From Schistocephalus solidus (lineage: Eukaryota; Platyhelminthes; Cestoda; Diphyllobothriidea; Diphyllobothriidae), in NCBI GenBank assembly GCA_017591395.1, contig WEDG01004851.1, positions 173,501-237,500 of the forward strand: a stretch of 64,000 nt of DNA, read 5' to 3'. The notes below the pieces were generated by a model. The model saw nothing but the letters and a program-made list of their open reading frames with translations. It searched no databases and was not told the DNA's origin. The first letter of the stretch is position 1; the number at the start of each line of letters is the position of its first letter. The position numbers were made by a program, and so were the translations under genes. Of the stretch, positions 34,986 to 47,330 are shown piece by piece.

Positions 34986-37900
34986 AATATCAGTGTGCCT
35001 ATATTATTAGCCGTTATCACCCCTTTAAACTATTTTATTTAAAGCGAGTGCTTGAAAGGTTCCAACAAATCAGAAAAGGTATACCCTAGATTTGGGGTTT
35101 TTTCACAATGGCAATAAACATTAATCCTATCTCGCACTGGCGAAAGGTTCAAAGGGAGTGTAGTGTCATCCGTTTGTCGAACGACCGTCGCCTTCCCCCT
35201 GCAAACGAGAAGGACTAACAGCGGTGGCGTGTACAAGCTTGCATAGGGTTGATGTATCTGAATTCGCTCACCAAAAACGGTAAGCTGATAGAACTAGTAG
35301 TTAGACTTGTCCCCTCCTTGCTCCCCTCCCCCCCTCCCACTTCGCTAAAGACAGACGCACACAGAGAAGACGAGAGATGTGAAAACCGGCCTACCGCAGT
35401 CCTGTTAATTGAGACAGTTCCTGCAGTCTGTGGGCAGCGACCCGCAGACGATGCACTAGACGGCGCTTCTGATTAAACGTAACGCTCGAAGGGATTGTGG
35501 TAGGGTAAGCGAGATGGATGTAGAGCTGTTCACTAGGCCCCTCAGTAATACTTCAGAGATAGTGTCAACGCATGGATAGTCATTAAGCCTCCGTCACTAG
35601 TTGGTGTAGCACGAAGAGAAGGTGGCTTAGTTTTTTGGAAGACAGATCGTTCATTATTAGTGTAGATCTGTCTTGTATGACCGCTTAAACAGGGTACAAA
35701 AAAGGGAAACGCTCCGCCTGCTTAAAATAGGTGGCCTTATGGTAGAATTTCCGAAAGGGTAAATATACCCGTCTTAACGCCAACACTAACCCTAACATTA
35801 AACTAAACTGTCATTTTAATCTTAACCCGTATCCCTACAATAAACCTAAGCCGTATAGGTACCACGATAAGAACTTTCACCCCTAGCCTCCTCGTGACCC
35901 TAACCCCCAAATTGACCTTCACCTCAAACTTAAACCTAGCCGTAACCCTCACCTTAATCGTAAACATAATTTCCTTGGTGCGAAGCCCCATGTATTGTGG
36001 AGGTTCCTTTTCCAGTGTTCTCTTGAGGCAACCATACAAGGCATCCTTACCATTTGCAACGTAAGTAAGCGATTTCCCGGTTGTATTTGTTCCCGAGGTA
36101 GGTCTTGAAAAACGATCTTTATACCAACGCGCTCATTTTCCTGCAGCTGAAACGCGCAACTCTGACAGCCATACTCGACCTTTCGATTGAAGTGGGATAA
36201 GTTTCTAATATTGTCATGAGCGGGTTTAAGATAAGTCTTCTATAGAAGCGTGAACTTCCAGCCGCAACACTACCCTGAATATGTTAGTGGGCATTGAACC
36301 AAAATAATCGCACAGTTTGTCCATAAAAGGGCAAGGTTGATCGTTCACAGATCGATAAGTCACTGGAAATCATTGCCCTGAGACTATAACATAAGCTGTT
36401 CGTAGCGTACTGTCATAAGTTGGCCAACTAATCTCTGATTTACTACTTTACGGCGTTACAGGTAATGCAGTGATTGTGAAACGGCCAGATTTTTGCCTCT
36501 GTTTGTGCAATCGCATACTATTGTGCATTACAGGTAAAAATGGCAATCAGTATGTCTGCTAACTTTACTTTGGCCAGAAATAATAGGTATATGCAACCAC
36601 AGGTTAAATCGATCACTGGATCAGATTGCCCTGAAGAGCAGCGAAGCTATACACCTTCCTGAACAAGATCAGGCCGTGGCAGAACGAAATGTCAACCAAG
36701 GTTGGATAACAGAGAAGGGGGAGGGTGTGGGATTGAAAACAGATGGCTATCCAGCAGCGGTAGTTGATCGTCCATGCTGGCCTAGGAAGTATTCTAAATT
36801 TCACCAGCCCTAAACAGTTATAATAGGGGGCATTGTGTGGTGGTTAAGCGTACCAGAGATCACTCATAAAGATATTGACTACTTTGAATGCTGTTTTAGT
36901 TATGGTTGTCACGCTTGAATATGAGAACGAATGGAACCCCTGATGCTTAACTGGGTGACCAGGTTAGAGGAGTTTAACGGCTGTTTACAGGACCTCTAGG
37001 CAATGGCTCTTCATTTGTTTCACAATCGGAGCTCGGTTGTCACATCAGACTAATTCATGAACAAGAGGAGTATTCCCAGCTTACACATGTTTCAACTGCG
37101 TCATCACTGACGAAAGTTGTCCCTTGCATTCTGACGCTGAACCGATTGCGGCGAGTGTGGAGGTATTTAGTGAGGGCAATTCAAAATTAAAAGCGTATCT
37201 CCTGGCAGAAAAGATGCTACAAAAGTGACTTACAAAAATGCAATTGGGCCCTTATGCTTGCGCTGACAGTGAGGCCATTTTGACGGCTCTTGTCCGCTTA
37301 CATGTCGCAACTCCTTTGACTCATATATCTGACAGACTTCAAGGATTGTTGATTCTGCACTCGCAGCACAAGGCCACGTTTGCTCTGATGGTTTTTCAGG
37401 TCTCCTGGTTGATTTAACGTTATTTGAATAATTCCCTCAGGGAATCCTTTAAAAGCTCTGTCTGCCCACTCTGTACACAAGCGCTGGTATTTAAGACCGA
37501 ATAAAAAGTCATGTCAAAAGAGACTCATAAATTGTCCTCAAGACATAAGCCTTCCATTTAAAGTAAACCTACTGCAAAATTGCAAGCACGCTGAGGTTCC
37601 CGGTAAAGTGCGGCATATGGGCGTCCCATACCTTCAGTTCTGGCCTCCCTTAAAAACAGTCAACTCGAGTACACGCAGCGCATGAACGTTTAAATTACGG
37701 CTGCTGGCTCTGTTGGCATTGAGACCGCCAGCGTTGCCGACACATTATTTTCCATCACGTTTCCTTTCGCGACCGCCGCAGCACAGGCAACCACCGTATT
37801 GTGTCACTTGCTTTTTCTAGCAGGTCCCTCTCCTCCCCCGGAGAAGGGATAAAAACAAAAGACTGTCAGACACGGCTAATGAGCAGTCAATGTCACCATC

Positions 37901-38784
37901 AGTGTTGAAACGCTTGACAGGAAAACGTAGATTTTAACGAGTATGTACACACATTTCAAACTTGTCGTCTGCAAGAAGGCAAAACCGACCCTAGTTGTCA
38001 TGGCGCCTTGGCTAGTGTGAGCATAGGAAAGGTATGGTTATCACAGGGTTCTTTGGTTAAAGCAGTTTGCTGTTTACCTTGTGCCTCTTTTAAGAGAAAG
38101 CAAACCACTTTTGGCACTCGAAGTTGGACCTGAATTATAATGTGTTTAAAGTCGCGAAAATTGCTACAGAGAGTTCTGAAGAATTTTTAGCCAGCAGAAG
38201 CTTATTTTCATTGTATATTGACTACCTCTATTTATCCTTACCTAGTCCTATCTCATAGCGTTATGAGAGAATGAGCATTACCCGACTGTTCTTACTATCC
38301 ATGTATTTTTATTGGCCCTATTACCATGTAAAGGCAGTGCGCTGGTGAGGATTTATCGAAAGTAAGCGTCCCCTTGCCAAAACAGTTTGCTGAATCCTTC
38401 TGTTGGAATGTTGATAACTTTAAAGCAGTCGAAATGTATCGCGATGTCAAAGGCACTCGTTGGATATTTCAACATCAAGCCTGTGGAGGCGAAAGTACTG
38501 AAGAAGTTTTACCTGGGACTGTATTGCGGGTAGCCCTGCAGTGGAATCGCAAATCTATAACCACCGAACCCCCGAGATGCTACGCTGAGAACCAATGGGA
38601 ATGCATAGGCGTAAGGTGTGCGTGAGGCGTGTGAACGTGCGGTCGTGCTCCGCACGGACGACAGACTTGAATCGGTAGGGATTGCTTATATGCCCCCTCC
38701 CGCCTCCCCACTCTCGCCCCCAACCGGACATGCGAACAGCTAAAGCCCGTACAACAGGCATATTTGCAATAAATTTTATGGAAC
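34986..38784. other. Unrecognised sequence
   Basis: No ORF over about 85 codons and no recognised domain. It contains a degenerate TAACCC-like tract at 35,765-35,965. The short ORF at 38,374-38,625 is unidentifiable. Confidence 0.5.
35765..35965 (-). repeat. Degenerate TTAGGG-like minisatellite
   Basis: Repeated CTAACCCTAAC, CTTAACCC, CCTAACCCCC and GTAACCCTCACC words over about 200 bp. It is too diverged to be a telomere and may be interstitial or part of repeat C in the opposite orientation. Confidence 0.5.
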
Positions 38785-38915
38785 TGGGAAGGATTCGAGT
38801 TACGGTTTGAGTTAAGGTTAGTGTTTGACAAGGACACGGGAATATTTACTTGTCTTGGTATCTAGCGCAAGGCCACTTGTAGTACATGTGAGGCGTTCCT
38901 ATTCCGGTGTGCCTG
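38785..38915 (+). repeat. Dispersed repeat 'C', second copy
   Basis: GAGTTACGGTTTGAGTTAAGG-type lead-in, then GGACACGGGA and TAGCGCAAGGCCACTTGTAG, matching about 965-1,120. Confidence 0.45.
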
Positions 38916-39419
38916 CCCTGTGGGTGGGCATAAAAGCTAGTTTTACCCTTGATTTTGGCGTCTATACTCGGTTCATAGCAAGAAGCCATGGAGGGATAAC
39001 AATGACTTCGCTTCCTCCGAGGGTACTTGGAACGCGACCCCTATTAAAATTTCCAAATAACCCAGGTCGAGACATACGTCATCATTTGTGCATGGCTCTT
39101 GGCAAAATGTCATTTTAAACATTCGTGCTTGACCGCAAGTTCCGCATCTCTCATCAGAAATTTAGCCAGTTGGAAGAAGAAGCTCATTTCGTCAATCTCT
39201 GAAACAAAATCCACTATCTAAGGATCGCCTCCGCAGAAAGCATCCAGCACTTAAAATCAACATTGGCGAGGCTCAAATATCAGTGCCTGAACAAGGTGCA
39301 AAAAAGTCGTACATTGAGAAGAAAACAGCTTCGAGAGAGAGAGAGAGAACGGTGTCTTTTTAACTAGGCCGGACGACTGAATATTTGACAGACATACAGT
39401 CCTTATTGTCAGGCCAGAA

Positions 39420-39780
39420 AAATGCAGGAAGATGAACGCAAAAAGGAATATTGCACGGACGAAGTCGAAGTACAATTGGCCGACTGTCTAAGAAGATTCA
39501 ACGCGAGTGGTTTCATGATCCACCATGACCTCGAACACGTTCGACCACTCACCACACACATCTCTCACTTGTATTGTCTACCGAAGATACACAAGACCAA
39601 CCCGCCATTTCGCCTAATTTCGGATATGTGAGACTGTCTGTGCCATGCGATAGCAAAATTGTTAGCAGATAAACTTGAAACCGTACAGTGTCAGCTAGCC
39701 TAGCATACTTACCTGAATAGGTGAGAATTCATGTCGACGTCAGGCAACTCGACCTAAACGAAACGAACGAAACAGTCGAT
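39420..39780 (+). pseudogene. Penelope-like element reverse transcriptase fragment
   Basis: The frame at 39,422-39,631 ends with HLYCLPKIHKTNPPFRLISD, the fingers/palm signature of PLE RTs (Y.LPKIHK followed by R.I). A stop follows at once, and further degraded sequence (IAKLLADKLE) runs to about 39,780. No catalytic Asp pair and no GIY-YIG are linked. An upstream (GA)n tract lies at 39,333-39,348. Immediately to the right lies a minus-strand LINE fragment. Confidence 0.65.
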
Positions 39781-39854
39781 CACCTATGCGAATTCCTTGT
39801 AAGGTTATTTATGCCCTCCATGTGTATGCACCTATTGGGACATCGCTGTTGAAC

Positions 39855-42590
39855 AGTCGTTTGGGTAGGTGCTCGTCTCTCATCCTGACGTAGCCACTTC
39901 ATCGTGGTTGGAGTTGCCTCAGCATGGCGTGGATGCCAAGTATGCCGACTCGTTCCAGGATTTCATTGTCGTGGACTCTTACCTCGGTTTTTGTGTTCTC
40001 CGGAGGCAGCTGAGGTGGATGCGATTGAGTTGCTTGGCCATCTATGTCTCGACCCCGTAAAACAGTGCCGTCAGGACTACCCCCCGTACATCTTAAGTTT
40101 TATGCTGCGTTGAAGTCCACAGAGGTTCCAGGCTGGGGACTGTAGCCCGCCTAATACCTGAATGGCTTTGAAGATTCGGTAGGTCACTTCTTCATCGGTT
40201 TTAACATACATTGGAAGGGTTCATCCGAGATCTACAAATTTGTTTCCACCAATAGCAATTGGCCTTAAATGACTTTGATCCTGCGTTCGTTATACACCGC
40301 GTTGGGTGCCGATCGGTGCATGATTATCGAATTCTCCAACTGGGCATTCTGTCCGAATTCAGAGCAACCGGAAGCTGCAGGTACTCTATCGTTGTGGTAT
40401 TTAGTGCGCAGTCATCCACAAACAATATGTCGTGGATGCTTTAAGGCAACGAATGTTTAACACTTTTTCGTCGGTTCAATAGGTGATGTCAATTACCAGC
40501 CGCTATTCACGGTATGCGTCCGCCATCATGGCGGAGAACATGGGACGGAATAAGATGAGCGCGAATATTCTCCCTTGCTTAACCCTATTGGTCACTGCGA
40601 ACGCTGCAGAGATTGCACCGTTGCCCGTGACGCAAGCCATTATCCCATCGTGAAGTTGCTGCGTCATTTGTGTAAAGTGTTCTGGGCATCCAAATTTCTG
40701 CATTATTTTCCAGAGTTCATAGTGGTTGACTGTGTCGAAGGCCTTCGTTAAATAAACAAGTGTGTCGCATGGGTTGGTCCTCACTGCGGGGCAATTGTGT
40801 AGTTGGTGGGCCGCGATGATCATGTCGGTGCTGCGAAATCCATGCTGGCTTTCCTGCGAAAATTCTCTGCTGCAGATCCATACTCAGACGATTGACGAGG
40901 ACGCCAGCCAGGGGTTTCTCTGTGATGTTGAGTAACGAAACGCCTCTGTGATTTTAACAGATTTTTCGGTGTCCATTACGCTGGAATATACTAGCAATTT
41001 TCACGTCCATCAAGTCTTAATGAACCTGTCCTTATAACCAAATTTCAGGGAAGAGTGAGATCAGCTTGTCCATCACCCGAAATTCATGGGATTTATAGAC
41101 TTTGGCGGGGATTGTGTCGAATCTCGATGTTTTCACGCTGGGTAGCTAGTGCACGGTTATGATTGTTCCTGAGAGGGATGTCTACGTCATTATCCGTTTC
41201 CACCTGGAGGAATCTGTTGATCATGGCGTCAAAAATTGCGTACGGTCGAATGCAGACGCTTCTGTAGTGCTTAGCCCAACACACTCGTAGGCCGTAGACC
41301 ATCTTGATTTACGCGAATAATTTTTTCTCGCATTGCCGTTCACTTATCCATGGATTTCCTCGGCACATGTATCTGCCGAAGCCGTTGCTGCACCATGCGG
41401 CGACATCTGAAGAAGGCCACTATGTTTGCGTCGGTCCGGCCATTGATGGAGGCTTTGTGAAGCCTCTTCTTCTCGGCGAGTAGGTTGCTAATTTCTGCGT
41501 CGTTGTAGTTCGATCAGTCCTGCTCTTAATGACGCGCGCGTCCGAGTACTCGTGGGCGGTGGACTGGATGACGTTCCGCGTTTGACACCTGTGGAGTAGT
41601 CCGAAGTCTGTAGTTCATCCAGTCGCTTAGCCAATTGATTTCTGAAATCGAGGAGGTGGCCAGGCAAATTCAACAGAATAGTATTTAACTTTCATGGTGG
41701 GCACTTACCTTGTGGTCGGCAGTCAAAGCCTCGACTTGGAGACGACGCGCCGGTGATCCGTTCAGATATCGGTCTCTCGGATCGCGTTGGTCTTTAGTAC
41801 GTTCTGTCGATCTCGTTTCCGGACGAGAACGTAGTGCAACAGTGGCCAACGCTGGGATCGGATGGTGTATCCATATTGCCTCCTCTCGCGCCTAAATGCG
41901 GAAGAAAGTGTTGTTGTTCTTGTTATTTTTTTGTTGTTGTTGTTCTTGATGATGATGATGACGACAACGACGACGACTGACGATGACGATGATGATGATG
42001 ATGATGAGGAGGAGGAGAAGGAGACGGGGAACGAGTCCGTTCTCGTTACATACGTGAAGACCATGGGGACCCAGCTCTCCTAACCCCCCACCAAGTTAGC
42101 CTGGACTGTCCCGTCACGGAAATTGAAGTCACCAAGGCCAATCAGTTTTTAGTCTTGAGCACAGTCGCCATGAGTGGTATAGTTCTTCATAAAACTTGTT
42201 CACCTCATCAGAGCTTGTCATTTGGGGAGCAAAGGTGCTGACGACGATGGATAATTTAGCTCCCCGAAAAAAAAAGCAGACAGAGGGTCATGAGAAGTTC
42301 GTTGATACCCTGCGGCAGACAAGGCAGCTGTTCTACGGTGTCATTTCGGATGTCAAGGGTGACGCCAGGATCGTGTCGCTCTGCTTTTGGGCGGTCGCTT
42401 CAGAAGAAATTGTAGCTGGCGCCCGCCTCCTCTAGCTGACTCTATTCAGCAAATCGGGTCTTGTGGACAGCAGCGATGTCCATTTTGTTGCGCGTCAGTT
42501 CTCGTGTAACGAGCGCCATCCTCCCTTCTAGTTGGTTGCTCATTGGATTTTCTAAAAGAGAACGAACATTGGAGGCTGCCAGAGTGAGCG
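39855..42590 (-). pseudogene. Zinc-finger LINE copy 2 (APE and RT, heavily decayed)
   Basis: Collinear with the copy at 20,490-23,330 on the minus strand. Recognisable: RT block at 40,823-40,503 (YLTKAFDTVNHYELWKIMQK, then GVKQG-like NRVKQG), APE LHYVLVRKRDRQ near 41,800, and the N-terminal APE region near 42,480-42,560. Many stops and indels; the zinc fingers are missing at the left end (39,855). The GATGATG/GTTGTT microsatellite at 41,920-42,030 lies in the endonuclease. Confidence 0.85.
41920..42030. repeat. Compound trinucleotide microsatellite inside LINE copy 2
   Basis: TTG/TTC, GATGAT, ACGACG and GAGGAGGAG tracts about 110 bp long. It sits where copy 1 encodes the short Leu run after NDNG. 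Confidence 0.85.
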
Positions 42591-42689
42591 GAGCTACTCT
42601 AATAATCCGTGGGGTGTGGCGGTGTGATTGATTACATGGGTTGCTTGTTTGATTAATTCAGCTGTTTACACCTGCGAGCAATGGTCAGC

Positions 42690-43205
42690 GTGCAGACGAC
42701 AGCATTAGAGGATTTGTTTAGGGCAACTTTTCTGGCTCCGCCGTCCGCGCTTGTGCTGTCCCTAAATAGGGTTGCTGACACATCCCAGACGGCTACCAAA
42801 CTTAATACGTACCCCAGTTTTGTTTGTTAAAAGAGTGAACTGAGGTAGCCTAGGTTACCTACAGGATTGCTGCCGCCTTCTCCGTAGGACTGAAAGTCGG
42901 GAGGGGATGGAAGGGGGATGGGAAGGGGAGCATTACTGTCGGTAGTTGGGACACGACAGTTCGACCGTCGTAGTCTGACGATGTCCACCGTACGCTCCAC
43001 GGAAGGATATTGCAGGGACGGTGACTTGTGCATGATTTAGTTTTAAGTGATAGTACACTTGCGCTGCATCTACCGCACTCTCTCCTCCTCCCCCACCTGA
43101 GCCCGGTGTCATGACAAAGTCAAGAAGACCGGAGATGGGAGAGGGCGCAGGCGGCTGATGCGGCCGGAGCCACCCCTGGGCGTACCACCACATCTGGCTC
43201 AAATC
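42690..43205 (-). repeat. LINE copy 2 5' leader: B block plus family A
   Basis: The B block (about 42,690-42,955) is adjacent to family A (about 42,958-43,205: AGTTCGACCGTCGTAGTC, GGGACGGTGACTTG, CTCTCTCCTCCTCC, CGGCCGGAGCC). Same order and orientation as 23,340-24,220, although the tRNA-like head of A is absent here. Confidence 0.7.
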
Positions 43206-43970
43206 CCCCGAGTTATCCAGTCAGTTGGCAACCTTCCAAGCCACGGCTTTAAGTGCACCGTGATAGGTCCAAGCGCGTCAGCTTGTCTATAGTGAGGAAA
43301 ATGCGCTGAGTGCAGAAGACGAAAGACCCAGTATTTGTTTAGGGCACCTTTTCTAGCCCTTTCCTCCGCGAGGAGGCAAGCAGTGCTGTCCTTTAATAGG
43401 GCTGCTCGGACATCCCAGACGGCTGCCACACTCCACTATGGGTCACGGTTTTGTTTTAGTGGGAGTGCGACCCGAGTTAGCCTGGGCCGCCTACCGGGTT
43501 GCTGTCGCCCCACCGTAGGACTTTTTGGAGGGGGAGGTGGGGAGTTTGGGAGTCAGACATACCGGGTGTGGAGGCACACACAGTACTGGAGACCTTCACC
43601 TAGTTTAGCCCGCTGGTCATGACGGTTGCCCGGGACGTGGCCACAGGAGCATTCACCACCTTAACGAGACAAATGGAGTGACCGAATGCTATCTGTGTGG
43701 TGCTTCTCCTAACTAGTACCCCTACACCCCGGTTAGGACACACAACATCAGAGACCCTCAACTGGTTTAGCCTGCCGGTCGAAGCGGTTTTCAGGTTGGG
43801 TTCGGTAAGTGGAGCCTAGCTTCGGGGAACCACAGGTGAGAGTTGGATGCCAGGTAAGGATTGCAAGAGGAGCAAATACCATCTGCACGAGACAAGTGAT
43901 GTGACCTTCCACATCTGCGCGGTTTGTCTCCTAATTAGGCACTCCTACACCCCCCACTCTGTTCTACACA
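43206..43970 (-). repeat. Further tandem LINE leader blocks
   Basis: 43,206-43,320 matches the block at 19,165-19,270 (CAGTTGGCAACCTTCCAAGC). 43,330-43,640 is a second B block (AGGGCACCTTTTCTAGCC, CCTCCGCGAGGAGGCAAGC). 43,640-43,720 and 43,850-43,950 are copies of repeat D. This looks like a piled-up or tandem 5' leader. Confidence 0.6.
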
Positions 43971-44256
43971 TTAAAAATATAGACCAGTTTCTTCCCTTTC
44001 CGGCCTCAGCGGTTGCATGCGTACATTCGACGGCTAAGAGGAATTTGGGCTTCTCAATAGCATAACCAAGGCCTCTACTAAGCTGTCTGTAGAGGCTTCG
44101 GTTGCATCACTAAGGGCAAGGCCTGTGCGTAGCCGATCCACTCACGTTTTGTAGAAGTACATTTGCATTCCTTTGTTTACCAACTAACTACTCGCAGTGT
44201 CTGCTTAGTTGCCTCAAAGGGTATCCCATAAAAATTATGCCTGTGGCATCAAGTAT

Positions 44257-44428
44257 AGAAGAAGAAGAAGAAGAAGAAGAAGAAGAAGAAGAAGAAGAAA
44301 GAAGAAGAAAGAAGAAGAAGAAGAAGAAGAAGAAGAAGAAGAAGAAGAAGAAGAAGAAGAAGAAGAAGAAGAAGAAGAAGAAGAAGAAGAAGAAGAAGAA
44401 GAAGAAGAAGAAGAAGAAGAAGAAGAAG
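44257..44428. repeat. (GAA)n microsatellite, about 170 bp
   Basis: Near-perfect GAA/AAG triplets with two short interruptions at about 44,299 and 44,309. Long Glu, Lys or Leu frames across it are artefacts. Confidence 0.97.
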
Positions 44429-44839
44429 GGGACTGGGCGAGTTTTCCAAACTTTAGTCAGAGCTGACAGCGGCGACAGAACAACTGACAGTTATTGGGGT
44501 ATTTAGCCAATCAACGACTTCTGTCAAAGGTCTGGAGGTGATTGCTCATGTCCGAAAACTTCCCATTTGGCGGAGAAACATCTGAGCAGATCAAGGGTGC
44601 TCCAATGGGCTCAAATTCATTGCAGAAACCTTAGAAAAATAGCACGTGATGATCGATAGCACTGCGACCAATTTATATGGAATGGCTGGCCAAAAGAAAT
44701 TGCAAACCGATATGAGTAATCGCTCCCCCCCCCCTACCGCCCGAGGGCCCAAACAGAAACACCAATGAGATATGGCAGGTACGCCAACAAATTAAGGACG
44801 TTTCAGAGGCGACCGAGCAAATAGTCGTGAAACTGGCAT

Positions 44840-45080
44840 TTCAACCGTTGCGTGCGGTGACGTCCGGGTGCTCCGTAGAGTAACGGGCGTGGGACGCTGC
44901 CTTGCGCGTGAACCTGGTACCTGCAGAATAAGCTTGAGTTTAAAAAGGTATGGCTCTTATCCCACTAAAGTGGGAGTGCCAAAGAGACCACATGAGGAGG
45001 GCACCATCAAGCCTGACTTCCCACTTTCAAACACAGTACTGATCGCGAGGACTGTGCTACCTAATTAGTTGGCAATCTTC
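44840..45080 (-). repeat. Degenerate family A / LINE 3' region
   Basis: GGTGCTCCGTAGAGTAACGG and CTTGCGCGTGAACC (44,870-44,915) resemble family A. CCCACTAAAGTGGGAGTGCC, AGAGACCACATGAGGAGGGC and TTAGTTGGCAATCTTCA (44,960-45,080) match the LINE 3' region near 19,050-19,210. It lies just beyond the zinc-finger segment in the same orientation as in LINE copy 1. Confidence 0.55.
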
Positions 45081-45169
45081 ATAGTCACGAATTTTAGCAC
45101 TTCTTGGTGCGACACCTGGGGTTGGGTAAACGTCGCGGGTTCGAGCCTTGGGTTTTGCACCAACTGGGC

Positions 45170-45835
45170 TGGGTACAGGCCAGGGATGACGAGTTTTTGA
45201 TGGGATATGGACTGTAACTTTGGAACGTAGATTATCATGCAGGTAAACATGGCCGAGTAGGTCCAGGCGATGACTGAATTTCCGTGGGCAGTGTAAATAG
45301 TTGTGATGGACATATTTTGGTGCTCTTGGCCCTGCATGATTCGTAGTAATGCGATGGATTTTCACGTGACCGACCAGACCAATGTCTGATATGAAGTTGG
45401 AATCGCAATAGTAGCAGGTTTATATAGAATCCACATTGCTGGTCGAGGGAAAAAAAGTTGGTGTTGGTGGTAATCGTAGTGGTTGTAGGGAAAGTGGTAT
45501 TCAACGCCATCGACGAAATGGGAGCTGTTGTAGTGGTTGCGGTCGAGGCATTTTTAGAGGCGAGCGGACGAGGTGCCGCGTTAATAAGGCATTTGCTCCG
45601 GAGATGTTCAAAAAGGTCCATACATGTGCGGAATATCCATTGACAGCACGGGCACGATTGACGGGGCTGTGTGCTGCGGTTTTCGGTCCATGATACTTGA
45701 GAATTGTGAGGACTTCTTTTGACTTCGACAGTGGCGATCCAGTTGGCTTTGTAAACTAATTTTGCAGTTTTTACTACACTCCTCCAAGCGAGATACACCC
45801 AGTTCTCCGGGTTGCTTTGCAGATGCTTGGGAGAG
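45170..45835 (-). pseudogene. Zinc-finger C-terminus of the LINE, second locus
   Basis: The frame at 45,798-45,235 starts with a VYLAW...KTAKLVYKANWIATVE-type junction homologous to the protein before the fingers. Finger 1 is intact (CPCC ... H...C). A frameshift near 45,420 moves finger 2 (CYYC ... HVKIH) into another frame, which continues to finger 3 (first Cys lost) ending in HDNLR. A Thr-rich linker is present. A PLE tail abuts it at 45,836 at the same junction as at 53,100. Confidence 0.75.
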
Positions 45836-46520
45836 ATATTTAATAAAGAAGTGAACCGGATCTCTGGAACAAAAATTTTTTATTCACCTGACGTTTCGGA
45901 TTCATGCTCGAACCCACATCACAGACAGCATAAAATAGGTTTACTTAATACACACGGTGTTGCAGTACTTATAGGATACAGTTGCTATGCTACCGGATAC
46001 ATATAACAAGTAAGGGTTCTCCCTTCATCGAGGATAGTTGCCCTTTAATGCGTAAGTTATTTGGTGGCCGGCATTCGATTCTTTAATCGCTGAAATTTCA
46101 CCATCCATGTTGGATATTGACGTGATGATTTCTCGAGCATCTGTCTCACCGACACTGGCGTTGGAAACAGCGTTCACCCACACGCTTCCCAAGTGGCTAA
46201 TTACTTTGGCCAAACTAGGTGCCACCACGTACTTGGGCGTGGAGATGTCCATGGAAATGTTGACAGGCTGAGGGTCCGTAAATCATGACTCAAACGGCTC
46301 GCGGCTCACGAGAATTTCTGACATGTTGAACTTGAACGTATGGTCGGGTCTCTTCGAAGGAACCACGGCTTGACAGCTGACGTCATTTCTCAACACTGCT
46401 GCTGTGTTTTAAGCCATTTGCGTCCGGAGAATTCTTTCAGTTTTTTCGAACCTCTCCTCAGGAATTTTAACGTCTAGGCGTCTATATAGTCCTACTTTAG
46501 GACTAATGGACTGTCCATGG
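45836..46520 (-). mobile_element. Penelope-like element 3' end (GIY-YIG C-terminus and tail), copy 2
   Basis: Minus strand. About 46,470-46,270 encodes remnants of the GIY-YIG C-terminal part (TFKFNMSEILVS, matching TFKFGKTEMLV at 57.1 kb), with stops. About 46,250-45,930 is non-coding tail aligned with 52,830-53,030. 45,930-45,890 carries the stem-loop: GGGTTC pairs with GAATCC, followed by GAAACGTC. AATAAA lies at about 45,880. Confidence 0.75.
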
Positions 46521-46979
46521 GGGGACAATGGGTCAGAAAGGATGTTGCAAAGATTGCTAGAACCTCTCTCTCTCTCTCTCGCTAGTCGTCACACGAACAC
46601 AGCAACTACGAACAATGCCCACTTCCAATCGGCTTCCGCCAGAGTAAAGTTGCTTAGGCTGAAACACTTACTTTATCCACGAAGTTTAATTAACGCGATG
46701 GTCAGACGACTTGAAAGGAGGGCAGCCACCAACATCTGAGAACGACCTCAATACAGGGAATATTTCCCTCACAGTGAGACCCCCGTCTCGAAGCAATACG
46801 CACTGAACGAGTGGTGAAAAGAAAAACGAATTTAAACCGAAACTTTTCATCCACAGAAGATCATTAATTAGGAATGTTTCTGCCCTGTCAAACGAAGTAA
46901 TTTTAGCACCTCCACGATAGGACAGTAATTATTTGCCTCCTCCTCTGTCTCTCTGACCGTCGTGAACGATGAAATCAGC
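46521..46979. other. Unrecognised sequence with a short (CT)n tract
   Basis: (CT)n at 46,563-46,580. Nothing else is recognised. Confidence 0.5.
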
Positions 46980-47330
46980 CGCGTGTCCAACAGAAGACTG
47001 ATTGCAGTACCAGTGACTTGCACGTGAATGCGCTTAACAGAATGGTAGACTTTCACCGCATCCACCGCACTCTTCCTTCACGAACCCACCTGGTGCCGCT
47101 GCAAGACGGTTTCATAGCGAATTGGACTTCGTGTATGACAAAGCTAAGCAGCCCGTCTGTGCGTGCCACACACGCCACACGATTGACCAGGTTTTAACGA
47201 AAACAATTGGGCAACCTGGATCCAAGCTGCATGGGAGTGCCATAGAGGCCACAGTAAGCAGGAGCCATTGCATCCTGCTCCCCCTAGGAGCGATATGTAG
47301 GACAAGTTCTACGAGGATCTGCACTCTCTA
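46980..47330 (-). repeat. Degenerate family A and LINE 3' region
   Basis: GTGACTTGCACGTGAATG, TTCACCGCATCCACCGCACTC and CCCACCTGGTGCCGC (46,990-47,105) are a decayed A module. TGGATCCAAG and GGGAGTGCCATAGAGGCCAC (47,215-47,255) match the LINE 3' region near 19,050-19,085. Confidence 0.55.

Noticed and set aside
44209..44506. Open frames of about 66-89 codons with long Glu, Lys or Leu runs
   Set aside because: They are translations of the (GAA)n microsatellite.
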